NCBI RefSeq assembly: GCF_019219065.1
Contig: NZ_JAHUWK010000009.1
Coordinates: 1-64,000 of the forward strand
DNA: 64,000 nucleotides
From: Duganella sp. sic0402
GTDB lineage: Bacteria > Pseudomonadota > Gammaproteobacteria > Burkholderiales > Burkholderiaceae_D
Reading direction: 5' to 3'
Below are positions 9,601 to 18,045 of this stretch, one piece after another; position 1 is the first letter of the stretch, and the number at the start of each line of letters is the position of its first letter. Both the position numbers and the translations under genes were made by a program. The notes under the pieces are model-generated. The model was given only the letters and a program-made list of their open reading frames with translations, was not told the DNA's origin and ran no database searches.

Positions 9601-9742
9601 GCACCTGCACGTTGGTGATGTCCGGCACCGCGTCGATGGGCAGCTTGTTGTAGCTGACCACGCCCAGCGCCGCCATGGCCGCCACCAGCAGCATGACCAG
9701 CCAGCGCTGGTCGATGGCATAGCGGATGATACGTTCAAACAT
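6650..9742 (-). CDS. czcA: Heavy-metal RND efflux pump, inner-membrane transporter CzcA
   Basis: 1030 residues, the normal length. It carries the heavy-metal RND signature DFGIIVDGAVVIVES at 402-416, with Asp402, Asp408 and Glu415, the proton-relay residues known from Cupriavidus CzcA. Further features are a first TM helix at 10-30, two large periplasmic loops and two six-helix bundles. The signature corresponds to the divalent Co/Zn/Cd subgroup, not the Cu/Ag subgroup. It is the last gene of a minus-strand czcI-czcC-czcB-czcA operon, 14 bp after czcB, and would exchange periplasmic or cytosolic metal for protons through CzcB and CzcC. The exact metal range is inferred. Confidence 0.95.
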   Translation of the reverse strand: MFERIIRYAIDQRWLVMLLVAAMAALGVVSYNKLPIDAVPDITNVQVQINTSAPGYSPLETEQRVTFPLETVLAGLPRLEQTRSLSRYGLSQITVVFKDGTDIYFARQMVSERLQEARAQLPAGVTPSMGPISTGLGEIYLWTVEARPDAKKADGTPYTPTDLREIQDWIVKPQLRNVPGVTEINSIGGYAKEYQVAPQPQRLASYGLTLQDVVTALDRNNGNAGAGYIEKRGEQLLVRAPGQVRTLEDIRNIVLRTVDGVPVRVRDVADVDIGRELRTGAATENGREVVLGTVFMLIGQNSRAVSQAVDKQMAVINRSLPPGVEAITVYDRTTLVDKAIRTVKKNLLEGAVLVIAVLFLFLGNLRAALITAMVIPLAMLFTFSGMVAYKVSANLLSLGALDFGIIVDGAVVIVESCVRRLAHAQAVLGRPLTRAEKFDEVFAAAQESRRPLLFGQLIIMVVYLPIFALSGVEGRMFHPMALTVVMALAGAMILSVTFIPAAVALFIGDHVVEKETPRIHGWYGALLERALANTPVVLSFAGITVVLSLLLATRMGSEFVPSLNEGDLAMQALRIPGTSLTQSVEMQKQIELTLMRKFPEIERVFARTGTAEIASDPMPPNISDGYIMLKPEAQWPKPKKTRAALIAAIQQTVNQLPGNAYEFSQPIQLRFNELISGVRSDVAVKLFGDDDAVLNATAARIAAMLSAVDGAQEVKVEQTSGLPVLTVDIDRAKTARYGLNVIDVQDVVATAVGGKEAGTMFEGDRRFDIVVRLPETLRGDLEALRRLPLPLPGGKHFIPLGEVASFNVAPGPNQISRENGKRRVVISANVRGRDIGSFVAEAEQRLQGVKIPAGYWTAWGGQFEQLQSASQRLQLVVPAALALVMLLLFAMFGNLKDGLLVFSGIPFALTGGLAALALRGIPLSISAAVGFIALSGVAVLNGLVLISAIRKLREDGRSVEQAIREGALARLRPVLMTALVASLGFVPMAIATGTGAEVQRPLATVVIGGILSSTALTLLVLPLLYRFIRR

Positions 9743-9756
9743 GGCTGTCTCCCGTC

Positions 9757-10956
9757 TCAGTGCGCATGCTCTGCGCTGCCCTTGCCCAGCTCCGCCTTCA
9801 GCACGAAGCTGTTGGCGGCGGCGTAGGTGGCGCCGGCCTGCAAGCCTTGCAGGATTTCGGTCAGCTTGCCGTCGCTGCGGCCCAGCGACACCGGCTGCGC
9901 CACAAAGCCCTGCGCGTTGCGCACGAAGACGGCCGGCTGGCCATCGACGGTCTGCACCGCGTCGGCGGCCACAGTGACAGCGGCTGAACTCAGGCCGGAC
10001 TGCACGTCGACATTGACGAACAGGCCGGGACGCCAGGCGCGCTGCGGATTGGGCAAGGCCACGCGGGCGTTGGCGGTGCGCGTCTGTTCACCCAGCAGCG
10101 AGCCGACGTAGATGATCTTGCCGCTGGCCTGCGATTCAAACGCGGACGCACGTACGATGACGCTTTCGCCGACGCGCACACGGTTCAGGTCCTGTGGCGG
10201 CACGGCGAAGTCGGCCAGCACGGTGGACAGGTCGGAGATGGTGAAGACATTGGCGTCTTCCTTGATCGCTTCGCCCAGCGCGAGGTGCTTCTCCATCACC
10301 ACGCCATCGAAGGGTGCGCGCAGTTCCAGTTGGTTCAGCTGCGCGCCCGCTGCCGCGCCGGCGCCGAGCACACTGAGTTTCTGCCTGGCGTTTTGCACCG
10401 CGATGTCGGCTTCGTTCATTGCCTGTTTGGCTTGCAGGTAGTCCTGTTCGGCGGAGATTTTATCCTGCCACAGCTTGCGTTCGCGCTCCAGCGTGGTGCT
10501 GGCCAGCGCCAGCCTGCGCTGCGCCGACAGCAGTTCGCTGCGCTGTTCCGACAGCGCGCTGCTGGCCAGCACCGCCAGCAGTTGCCCGCGCTTCACGGTT
10601 TCGCCCAGTTCGGCGTGCACCGCCACCACCACACCGGCCAGCTTGGGCACGACGTGGGCGGTGCGGTCTTCGTTGAAGCGGATCTCGCCGGGCAGCGTCA
10701 GGATGGTGCTGATGTCGGCCGGACCGGCCTTCGCCAGCACAATGCCGGCCGACTTGATCTGTGCTTCGTCCAGCGTGACCGCTTCCAGCGCCGCCGCATG
10801 CGTGGCGCCACCAGCGTCCGATGCACGGCCGGTGCTTTCGCCGTGCGCGTGTCCCTCCTCGTCATGCGTGTCGCCGCGCGGCTTGAGGATGAGCGCCGCC
10901 AGCAGCAGCGCAATAAGCGCCATGACGGCGATGGTGATTTTCTGTTGCTTATTCAT
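9757..10956 (-). CDS. czcB: Heavy-metal efflux periplasmic adaptor CzcB
   Basis: 399 residues starting MNKQQKITIAV at 10956. The start overlaps the end of czcC by 8 bp, and the longer open frame upstream lies inside czcC, so it is rejected. Residues 8-25 form a membrane anchor, followed by a His/Asp/Glu-rich stretch (DTHDEEGHAHGE) that probably binds metal. Next come the barrel-sandwich and alpha-hairpin regions of an RND membrane fusion protein (about 85-230) and beta-barrel and membrane-proximal regions to the end (ending SAEHAH). It links CzcA to the CzcC channel across the periplasm. Confidence 0.94.
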   Translation of the reverse strand: MNKQQKITIAVMALIALLLAALILKPRGDTHDEEGHAHGESTGRASDAGGATHAAALEAVTLDEAQIKSAGIVLAKAGPADISTILTLPGEIRFNEDRTAHVVPKLAGVVVAVHAELGETVKRGQLLAVLASSALSEQRSELLSAQRRLALASTTLERERKLWQDKISAEQDYLQAKQAMNEADIAVQNARQKLSVLGAGAAAGAQLNQLELRAPFDGVVMEKHLALGEAIKEDANVFTISDLSTVLADFAVPPQDLNRVRVGESVIVRASAFESQASGKIIYVGSLLGEQTRTANARVALPNPQRAWRPGLFVNVDVQSGLSSAAVTVAADAVQTVDGQPAVFVRNAQGFVAQPVSLGRSDGKLTEILQGLQAGATYAAANSFVLKAELGKGSAEHAH

Positions 10957-12169
10957 GTTCTGCTCCGAGAATGCGGGAGATCGCAGCCTGCGCGCGGTGC
11001 GCATCGGCCAGCGTGGTGAGATAGTGGGACTGCGCCTGCAGCAAGGTGCGCTGCGCATCGAGCACGTCGAGGAAGCCGAACTTGCCATACTCAAAACCGG
11101 TGCTGGCCGCCTCGTAGGCGCTCTGCGCACCCGGCAGAATCTCGCTCTGCAAGGCCATCGCCTGCGCCCGCGCCGATGCATACTCCTCGCGCGCAGCCAC
11201 CAGCTCCGCCTCCAGCCGAGACGCAGCAGCAGCCATGCCATCGCGCGCCTTGTCCACCTGACGCGCTGCCGCCAGCACAGCACCCTGATTGCGGTCAAAC
11301 AGCGGCAACGGCACCGACAGTCCAAACACCGCCTGCGTGCGCCCCAACTCCTCCGAACGCTTGCTGCCGATATTCAGCGCCACGTCCGGCGTGCGGCGCG
11401 ACAGCTCCACCCTGGCCAAGGCCTGGCGATGTTCCAGCTCGGCGCGCGCTACCTGCATCGCCGGCGCTTGCGCCAGCAAGGCGCGTTGCGCCAGCAGCGA
11501 CGGCAGCTCCGGCAGCGCGGCGATCTCGCCCGCCACCAGTTCAAAACGCGGCGACGGATTGCCCCACAGGGACGCCAGCCGCGCGCGCGCCGTCACCAGC
11601 GTACTATGCGCCTTGATCAAGTCCAGCTTCACCGTGGACGCGGCCACTTTCGCCCGCGTTTCCTCCACCGGCGACACCTTGCCAGCCACCACCCGGCGGC
11701 CGGTCGCGCTGGCTGCGCGCAGCGCCAGTTCCGACGCCTGCTGCGCCAATCGCAGCTGCTCCTGCGCCGCCAGCACTGCAAACCACGCGGCAGCCGTCTC
11801 GGCGCGCACTTCGGCGCGGCGCTGCGCCAACGCTGCCGCCACGCCTTCGCGGCCGCGCTGCGCAGCCTGCACACGGGCCGAACGCTTGCCGCCCAGTTCC
11901 AGAGGCTGACTTAATTGGATGGTGGTTTCGCGCGTATCACGGCGCGTATCAACCCGCTCCATCATCAGCGAAGGATTGGGCAGCAGGCCGGCTTGCTGCA
12001 CCATGCCGTCTTCGGCCAGCAGATCGTGGCGGGCCGCCGCCAGCTCGGGATGGGCGTCATCCGCCAGCACCAGCGCTGCGGACAGCGTCAGCGGCGCAGA
12101 CGGCTCAACAACGGCCAGCGCGCACGCAGGCCAAGCCGCTAGCCATAGCGGCAATAATAATTTGTACAT
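10949..12169 (-). CDS. czcC: Outer-membrane efflux channel CzcC (TolC family)
   Basis: 406 residues with a signal peptide (MYKLLLPLWLAAWPACALA) and two repeats of the outer-membrane-efflux-protein type, long amphipathic helices rich in Ala, Arg and Glu (about 30-210 and 220-400). It is shorter than classical TolC, as is normal for CzcC. It sits between czcI (71 bp upstream) and czcB (8-bp overlap), which fixes the identity within the TolC family. It provides the exit duct for metal ions. Confidence 0.92.
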   Translation of the reverse strand: MYKLLLPLWLAAWPACALAVVEPSAPLTLSAALVLADDAHPELAAARHDLLAEDGMVQQAGLLPNPSLMMERVDTRRDTRETTIQLSQPLELGGKRSARVQAAQRGREGVAAALAQRRAEVRAETAAAWFAVLAAQEQLRLAQQASELALRAASATGRRVVAGKVSPVEETRAKVAASTVKLDLIKAHSTLVTARARLASLWGNPSPRFELVAGEIAALPELPSLLAQRALLAQAPAMQVARAELEHRQALARVELSRRTPDVALNIGSKRSEELGRTQAVFGLSVPLPLFDRNQGAVLAAARQVDKARDGMAAAASRLEAELVAAREEYASARAQAMALQSEILPGAQSAYEAASTGFEYGKFGFLDVLDAQRTLLQAQSHYLTTLADAHRAQAAISRILGAEHE

Positions 12170-12239
12170 CGAATTCTCCGATTAACAGCAAAGGAATTCG
12201 ACGAGACGTGAAAGGGAAGAGAGATCAGGCCTCGCCGCG

Positions 12240-12581
12240 TCAGGCGAGGGAGAGCCAGTTGGGCCGTGGCGGCCCGTCGGCGATATAGGAATGGTAGTGC
12301 AGCGCACCCGGCTGCGCATACGCAACGGCCGGCGCCGCTGCCAGCACAGTATCGGCAACCGGCACGGACGCCTGTACCGCGTGATGGCATACTTCGCAAT
12401 CGCCATGCTTGGACAGCTTGCCGCTGTCCGCATCGTCACCGGCTTGCGCCTGGTGCTGATGTCCATGGTGGCCGAAGTGCGTGACCTTGCTCGACTCATG
12501 CTGGCAATACACGGCCGCCATCGACCAGGAATACTGGATCGGCAGGATGGTCAGCAGCAGAATGAGCAATAGTTTTTTCAC
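12240..12581 (-). CDS. czcI: CzcI-like His-rich periplasmic protein
   Basis: 113 residues read from a GTG start at 12581; no ATG lies before the hydrophobic signal. The protein has an N-terminal signal (KKLLLILLLTILPI), a His-rich stretch HFGHHGHQHQ at about 36-45, a cysteine pair in HGDCEVCHH and a Pro-rich tail. Small proteins of this kind head czc operons and CzcI of Cupriavidus is thought to modulate their expression. Position immediately ahead of czcC supports the call. Only 36 bp separate it from the stop of the upstream oxidoreductase gene, so either the promoter is inside that gene or the operon is longer. Confidence 0.8.
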   Translation of the reverse strand: MKKLLLILLLTILPIQYSWSMAAVYCQHESSKVTHFGHHGHQHQAQAGDDADSGKLSKHGDCEVCHHAVQASVPVADTVLAAAPAVAYAQPGALHYHSYIADGPPRPNWLSLA

Positions 12582-12617
12582 CAGCCTATTGTAGCAGCCT
12601 GCCGCCGACCGTGCTTT

Positions 12618-14777
12618 TTACGCTTTTTTCAACAACTCGGCGCGCAGCGGCAGCTCGCGCACGCGCACGCCGGTGGCGGCAAACACCGCATTGGTCAGCG
12701 CCGCGCCCACACCGGCGGTGCCCGGCTCGCCGATGCCGCCCGGTGCCTCGCTGCTGCTGACGATCACCACATCGATCTTCGGCGCCTGGCTGATGCGCAG
12801 AATCGGATAGTCGTGGAAGTTGCTCTGCTCCACGCGGCCATCTTTCAGCGTGATCGCGCCGAACAGGCCGGCCGTCAAGCCGTAGTTGATGCCGCTCTGG
12901 ATCTGCGCCACCACCGTGTCCGGATTGACCACCTGGCCGCAGTCGACCGCGCACACCACCCGCTTGACCGTCACCTCACCCTCATCGCTGACCACCACAT
13001 CCACCACCTGCGCCAGATAGGTGCCCCAGGCGCGCATCAGTGCGATGCCACGTCCGGTGCGCGGCGGCAGCTGCTCGCCCCAGCCGGCCTTTTGCGCCGC
13101 CAGCTTCAATACCGCGGCCGCGCGCGGCTGCTTGCCCAGCAGCGACAGGCGATACGCCAGCGGGTCCTGTCCGGCCTTCAGCGCCAGCTCGTCCATAAAG
13201 CTTTCCAGCACCGTCATATTGCGGGTCGGGCCGACGCCGCGCCAGAACGCGCTCGGCACCGGACCGTCTTCCTGGCGGTACTCGCTGCGCATGTTCGGGA
13301 TGTCATACGAGAAGATGTCCGAGCCTTCGACATTGTCGATATCCAGCCCGTCTTTCAGCCAGCCCGGCGCGAACGCCGCCAGGTTGGACGGCCCGGCGAT
13401 CTTGTGCGAGAACGCCACCGGCTTGCCGTTCGCATCCAGCGAGGCCGATACCGCATGCGCATACAGCCCACGGAACAGGCAGTGCTGGATATCTTCCTCG
13501 CGGCTCCACACCAGCTTGACCGGCCCCTTGACCTGTTTGGCCACCGCTGCCGCCTGCACCACATAGTCGGTGTACAGGCGCCGCCCGAAACCACCGCCGA
13601 TGTAATGGTTATGCAGCGTGACTTTTTCCGGCGCCAGTCCCAGCACCTTGGCCGCATCGTCGCGCGCACGGGCCGGCACTTGCGAGCCGGTCCAGATTTC
13701 CGCTGTGCCGTCGCCTTTCACATGCACGGTGCAATTCATCGGCTCCATGGTCGCATGCGCCAGCATCGGATTGATGTACAGCGCCTCCACCCGCTTGCCG
13801 TCGGCCGCCAGCGCCTTCAAGGCATCGCCGTCGTTGCGGGCGATATGGCCGGGCTGCTGCAGCGCGGCCACCATCAGCTGGCGCACATCGCCGGTGGACA
13901 GCTTGGCGTACTGGCCTTCGTCCCAGACGATGTCCAGCGCAGCCAGGCCCTGCTTGGCGTACCAGTAGTTATCGGCCACCACCGCTACCGCGTTCTCCAG
14001 ACGTACCACCTGGCGCACGCCGCGCAGCTTGCGCGCCTTGGCGTCCTTGACGGATTTGAGCTTGCCGCCAATGACCGGGCTGGCCGCCACCACCGCCACC
14101 TTCAGCCCCTTGACCTGCGCATCGATGCCGAACAGCGCGCTGCCGTCAGTCTTGCCCTTTGCGTCTAGGCGCTTGGCTGGCTTGCCGACCAGTTTGAAAT
14201 CCTTGGGATCTTTCAGCGCGATCTTTTCTGGCGCCGGCAACTGGCTGGCGGCGGCTACCAGCTTGCCGTACTTGATGCGGCGGCCACTGGCGGCGTGCAC
14301 CACCTCGCCGTGTTCGGCACGGCAGCTGTCGGCCGTCACTTTCCATTCATTGGCTGCGGCCTGCACCAGCAGCATGCGCGCGGCGGCGCCGGTCTGGCGC
14401 ATCGGCTCATACAGCAGGCGGATGGTCAGCGAGCCGCCGGTGAACTGGTCGCCGAACGGTGCGCCATACAGCTTGGCGTCGGGCGGCGCGTGGCGCAGCT
14501 GGATCTGCTCCATGTCCACTTCCAGCTCCTCGGCGATCAGCATTGGAATAGAGGTGTAAGTGCCCTGGCCCATTTCCACTTTCGGCATGGTCAGCACGAT
14601 GCTGTCGTCAGCGCCGATGGCGATGAAGGCATTCAGCTCGGCCGACGCGGCGGCGCCTGTGCTGGCTGCAGTGCTCTCGCCTGGCCAGTAGCCAACCAGC
14701 AGGCTGCCGCCGGCAGCGGCGGCCACTTTCAGGAAGCTGCGGCGCGATACCGCACCCGGTGCGTATGGCGTATTCAT
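12618..14777 (-). CDS. Molybdopterin-dependent hydroxylase large subunit (isoquinoline 1-oxidoreductase beta type)
   Basis: 719 residues from ATG 14777, preceded by AAAGGAG. A Tat-type leader RRSFLKVAAAAGG lies at residues 12-24. The remainder follows the xanthine-oxidase-family molybdopterin-binding fold: KVEMGQGTYTSIPMLIAEEL near the N-terminus, GGGFGRR in the middle, and PGGIGEPGTAGVGAAL near the end, which contains the Glu of the active site loop (GEPG). This two-domain arrangement is typical of membrane or periplasmic IorB and aldehyde-dehydrogenase-like enzymes. It is coupled to the 2Fe-2S subunit upstream (2 bp gap). The substrate (N-heterocycle or aldehyde) cannot be told. No cofactor-maturation gene such as xdhC is in the window. 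Confidence 0.9.
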   Translation of the reverse strand: MNTPYAPGAVSRRSFLKVAAAAGGSLLVGYWPGESTAASTGAAASAELNAFIAIGADDSIVLTMPKVEMGQGTYTSIPMLIAEELEVDMEQIQLRHAPPDAKLYGAPFGDQFTGGSLTIRLLYEPMRQTGAAARMLLVQAAANEWKVTADSCRAEHGEVVHAASGRRIKYGKLVAAASQLPAPEKIALKDPKDFKLVGKPAKRLDAKGKTDGSALFGIDAQVKGLKVAVVAASPVIGGKLKSVKDAKARKLRGVRQVVRLENAVAVVADNYWYAKQGLAALDIVWDEGQYAKLSTGDVRQLMVAALQQPGHIARNDGDALKALAADGKRVEALYINPMLAHATMEPMNCTVHVKGDGTAEIWTGSQVPARARDDAAKVLGLAPEKVTLHNHYIGGGFGRRLYTDYVVQAAAVAKQVKGPVKLVWSREEDIQHCLFRGLYAHAVSASLDANGKPVAFSHKIAGPSNLAAFAPGWLKDGLDIDNVEGSDIFSYDIPNMRSEYRQEDGPVPSAFWRGVGPTRNMTVLESFMDELALKAGQDPLAYRLSLLGKQPRAAAVLKLAAQKAGWGEQLPPRTGRGIALMRAWGTYLAQVVDVVVSDEGEVTVKRVVCAVDCGQVVNPDTVVAQIQSGINYGLTAGLFGAITLKDGRVEQSNFHDYPILRISQAPKIDVVIVSSSEAPGGIGEPGTAGVGAALTNAVFAATGVRVRELPLRAELLKKA

Positions 14778-14779
14778 GC

Positions 14780-15250
14780 TCACGCTCCTTTCAGCAACGG
14801 CGACGCGGCGGCGTCCTTGATCGCCTCGCGGATGCGGCTGTAGGTGCCACATCGGCAGATATTGCCGGCCATGGCGTCGTCGATCTCGGCGTCGGTGGGC
14901 TGGCGGTTCTTGGCGATCAGCGCGCAGGCCGACATGATCTGCCCGGACTGGCAGTAACCGCACTGCACCACCTCCACTTTCAGCCACGCCGCCTGCGTCG
15001 CCTTGCCGGCCGGCGTCGCGGCTATGCCTTCGATGGTGGTGATTTTCTTGCCGGCCACCGCCGATACCGGCAGCACACAGGAGCGGGTGGCCTCGCCATC
15101 CACATGCACGGTGCAGGCGCCGCACAGCGCCATGCCGCAACCGAATTTGGTGCCGGTCATATGCGCTTCGTCGCGCAGCACCCACAGCAGCGGCATGTCA
15201 CCCGGCACGTCGAACGTGCGTGGCTTGCCATTGATCGTCAGCTTGATCAT
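14780..15250 (-). CDS. 2Fe-2S subunit of the molybdenum hydroxylase (isoquinoline 1-oxidoreductase alpha type)
   Basis: 156 residues from ATG 15250 (a TTG directly before it is not used as the start here); GGGGGAGA precedes it. The N-terminal plant-ferredoxin-type domain has CGMALCGACTVHVDG for the first cluster with a fourth Cys in SCVLPV. The C-terminal four-helix domain holds the second cluster in VQCGYCQSGQ and NICRCGTY. It would pass electrons from the molybdenum site of the next gene onward, usually to a cytochrome c in this subgroup. First gene of a two-gene operon. Confidence 0.92.
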   Translation of the reverse strand: MIKLTINGKPRTFDVPGDMPLLWVLRDEAHMTGTKFGCGMALCGACTVHVDGEATRSCVLPVSAVAGKKITTIEGIAATPAGKATQAAWLKVEVVQCGYCQSGQIMSACALIAKNRQPTDAEIDDAMAGNICRCGTYSRIREAIKDAAASPLLKGA

Positions 15251-15327
15251 CAACGTCTCCCCCGTGTCAAAACTTCACTATAGCGAGGTATGTACGCCGA
15301 ATGACACTAGCCTTTGGGGATACTGAA

Positions 15328-15342
15328 ACAACTGCAAGTTGT
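15328..15342. promoter_or_regulatory. Inverted repeat in the divergent iorA-type / PAP2 intergenic region
   Basis: ACAACT-gca-AGTTGT is a perfect 6-bp inverted repeat with a 3-bp spacer, in the 212-bp region between the divergent ferredoxin subunit (start 15250) and the PAP2 lipoprotein (start 15463). It is followed by AT-rich sequence (about 15343-15375) that could hold a promoter. No regulator gene lies adjacent. This is a candidate operator only. Confidence 0.3.
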
Positions 15343-15462
15343 AAATGTTATCGATACATAATATTTTTATATGGAAGCGATCCCATCGCCGCCACGTAAC
15401 AACCCTGTCATATCCGCTCATTACCCTGTGGCCTTTTTCCAACTCACCCAACGGATACTGAC

Positions 15463-17412
15463 ATGCAACTTCTCCCCGCACGCCCCCTGATCCTGGCCCT
15501 GAGCATTGCCGCCGCGCTGAGCGCCTGCGGCGGTTCCAACCACGACGAACCGCTGGTCATCCCGGCCGCGCCAGCCGACCAGGGCGCGGCGGAAGTGGTG
15601 GCCGTACCGTCCGCCACCGCTTTTGTCGACACCATCGCCACCAACCAGCGCGGCGACGCGCGCTATGCGACGCTGGCCACCAATGCCGGCGTGCGCGTGC
15701 TGGGCGGCATGCTGAATATCTGGAAACCGCTGACCGAAATCGTTGACGCCGGCGTGACGGCGGACGCGGCCAACGGCTTCCCGGCCATCGTCGCCTCGGC
15801 CTGGACCGGCGTGCCGAATGACGGCACCCCAGGCGGCACCGTGCTCAACGCCGCCGTGCACCAGGCCAATATCGACTACGTGATCAAGGCCACCACCAAC
15901 CGCACCGCCGAGCAGGCTACCCAGGCCTACCTGGACGACCGTCGCGGCAAGGGCTACAGCATCACCGACGGCATGGGCCCGCTGACCGCCGCCTACCGCG
16001 CCGCCGCGCAGCAGACCACCTCCATCACCGAAGTGGCGGCCGACGCTACCACCAAGCTGTACAACGACAGCGGCAACAACACCGGCGTCGGCGGCAGCGC
16101 CAATGCCAGCTTCGGCAGCGTGGTGGACCTGGTCAACCTGGTCGGCAACAACGCCTCCACCGAGCCAGCCAAGCGCTTCTACAAATACGCCCGTCCTTAC
16201 CGCTGGAGCAGCAATGTGGTGCTGCTGCCAGCGCTGGTCCCGGCCAAGAGCACCACCCCGGCCACCGACGGCGGCTTCACCAGCGGCCACACCGCCGAAG
16301 CAGTGCGCGATGCAGTGGCCATGGCCTACGCCGTGCCGGAGCGCTACCAGGAAATGCTAAGCCGTGGCATGGAGCTGGGCGAAATGCGCATCCTGGCTGG
16401 CATGCACTCGCCGCTGGACGTGGTCAGCGGCCGCATTCTCGGCCAGGCCAGCGCCGCCGCCAACCTGGCTGATCCAGCCAATGCCGCCAAGAAAACCGCC
16501 GCCGTCACGCAGGCGCGCACCGCGCTGATGGCCGCCACCGGCACCACCGCCGACACCTTTGCCGCCTATGCGCAATCCGGCACCAAGGCCAATGACCGCT
16601 TCTCCGACTACGCCACCAACAAGGCCAACTACCTGCGCCGCAGCACCTACGGCTTCGCGCAGATCGCCGCCACCAACGCCGCCGCCGTCGTACCGAAAGG
16701 CGCCGAGGTACTGCTGGAAACCCGCCAGCCTTACCTGAGCGACGCGCAACGCCGCGTGGTGCTGAAAACCACCGCCATGGCGTCCGGCTATCCGGTGATG
16801 GACGATGCTGAAGGCTGGGGCCGCCTGAACCTGTTCGCAGCGGCGGACGGCTATGCCTCGTTCAGCGGCAACGTCACCATCGTCATGGATGCGGCCAAGG
16901 GCGGCTTCAACGCGGTGGACCGCTGGCGCAACGACATCAGCGGCGCGGGCAAACTGGTCAAGCAAGGCTCGGGCACGCTGAAACTGGCGGGCGCCAACAG
17001 CTGGACCGGCGGCACCGAACTGAGCGCCGGTACGCTGCAAGGCGACTCGGTGGCGGCCTTCGGCGCCGGCGACGTCTACAACAGCGGCGGCACGCTGGTG
17101 GCGAATGCACCGTCGGCGCTGAAACTGGCCGGCAAGTACACGCAGCTGGCCGGCAGCACCACGCTGGAACTGGACATCGGCGCAGCCGCAGCTGGCAGCC
17201 AGGGCACGCTGACGGTGGGCGGCGCCGCCACCATCGCCGGCGGCACGCTGCGCATCAAGTTCGCCAACGGCTACAAGCCGAAAGCAGGCGACGTGCTGAA
17301 CCTCATCACCGCTGGCAGCCTGAAAGGCAAGTTCAACACCATCACCGTGGATGGCTTCAGCACGGTGACGGCGAACTACAGCGCCACCGGCCTGACCCTG
17401 ACCCTGGGCTAA
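15463..17412 (+). CDS. PAP2-family acid phosphatase lipoprotein with C-terminal autotransporter-associated repeat
   Basis: 649 residues. The lipobox LSAC gives Cys22 as the lipidation site, so it is an envelope protein. The PAP2 catalytic motifs are complete and in order: K237-x6-R244-P, SGH at 274-276, and R309-x5-H315-x3-D319. A bacterial non-specific acid phosphatase (vanadium-haloperoxidase-like) activity follows. Residues about 495-530 match an autotransporter-associated beta-strand repeat (KQGSGTLKLAGANSWTGGT), and the tail to 649 continues as Gly/Thr-rich beta strands. There is no 12-strand translocator. Such a repeat on a lipoprotein phosphatase is uncommon. Monocistronic by spacing. 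Confidence 0.88.
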   Translation: MQLLPARPLILALSIAAALSACGGSNHDEPLVIPAAPADQGAAEVVAVPSATAFVDTIATNQRGDARYATLATNAGVRVLGGMLNIWKPLTEIVDAGVTADAANGFPAIVASAWTGVPNDGTPGGTVLNAAVHQANIDYVIKATTNRTAEQATQAYLDDRRGKGYSITDGMGPLTAAYRAAAQQTTSITEVAADATTKLYNDSGNNTGVGGSANASFGSVVDLVNLVGNNASTEPAKRFYKYARPYRWSSNVVLLPALVPAKSTTPATDGGFTSGHTAEAVRDAVAMAYAVPERYQEMLSRGMELGEMRILAGMHSPLDVVSGRILGQASAAANLADPANAAKKTAAVTQARTALMAATGTTADTFAAYAQSGTKANDRFSDYATNKANYLRRSTYGFAQIAATNAAAVVPKGAEVLLETRQPYLSDAQRRVVLKTTAMASGYPVMDDAEGWGRLNLFAAADGYASFSGNVTIVMDAAKGGFNAVDRWRNDISGAGKLVKQGSGTLKLAGANSWTGGTELSAGTLQGDSVAAFGAGDVYNSGGTLVANAPSALKLAGKYTQLAGSTTLELDIGAAAAGSQGTLTVGGAATIAGGTLRIKFANGYKPKAGDVLNLITAGSLKGKFNTITVDGFSTVTANYSATGLTLTLG

Positions 17413-17472
17413 GCGATACAAAGGCGCGGCAGCGATGTATGATGGCAACATCGTCTAATCGCCGGCCGCGCC

Positions 17473-18045
17473 ATGAATCAAGCTGAACTCGATCTTTTCA
17501 ACGACAAGCTCGACGCCCACGCCAAGGAAGTGGAACGCTTTCATGGCGAGGTGGCAAACGTCACGCGGCAGATCGCCAACTGCGACAAGCTGGTCAGGCT
17601 GGCCAACGCCGGCCTGAGCCAGATCGACGGCAAGATCGCCGAAGCGGTGCGCATCAGCAGCGCGGCGCAGCACGTGGCCAACGAGGCCGGCGCGCAAGCC
17701 AGCGCCGCCGCCACTGCCGCCACGCAGGCAGCTGTGACCGGCATGCTCAGCCAGCTACAGCAAGCCACCGAAGCGGCGCGCAAGACCAGCCTTTCGCTGA
17801 ACATCCTGCAATTCAAAACCGGCGGCTGGATCGCCGTCTACACCGTGCTGGTATTGCTATGCTGCCTGGCGACCGGCGTGCTCACCAGCTGGGCGCTAAG
17901 CGGCAAAGCACTCACGCCAGAACAAGCCCACTACGTCGAACTCGGCAAAGCCCACGAAGCACTGCTGGCCAACGCCAGCGACAAAGAACTCAAGCAAATC
18001 ACCGCCATCCGCAACCGTCCCCCGAAAAAGGATCAGGACAAATAA
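17473..18045 (+). CDS. Coiled-coil, single-pass membrane protein of unknown function
   Basis: 190 residues. The first 110 are a long helical, Ala- and Gln-rich segment with heptad-like spacing, probably a coiled coil. A hydrophobic helix follows at about 118-142 (WIAVYTVLVLLCCLATGVL), then a charged C-terminal tail. There is no signal peptide. Its 3' end overlaps the convergent GlxA regulator by 13 bp, so the two stop codons are interleaved. The family is not recognised; resemblance to relaxosome or chemotaxis helices is only compositional. Confidence 0.65.
   Translation: MNQAELDLFNDKLDAHAKEVERFHGEVANVTRQIANCDKLVRLANAGLSQIDGKIAEAVRISSAAQHVANEAGAQASAAATAATQAAVTGMLSQLQQATEAARKTSLSLNILQFKTGGWIAVYTVLVLLCCLATGVLTSWALSGKALTPEQAHYVELGKAHEALLANASDKELKQITAIRNRPPKKDQDK

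Noticed and set aside
12588..12593. TACAAT -10 element before czcI
   Set aside because: It lies only 7 bp before the start codon and no -35 is found.
12813..14168. 451-residue plus-strand open frame
   Set aside because: Antisense to the molybdenum hydroxylase large subunit.
15405..15422. Pho-box before the PAP2 gene
   Set aside because: Only one CTGTCAT half-site is present; the second half does not match at the required 11-bp spacing.
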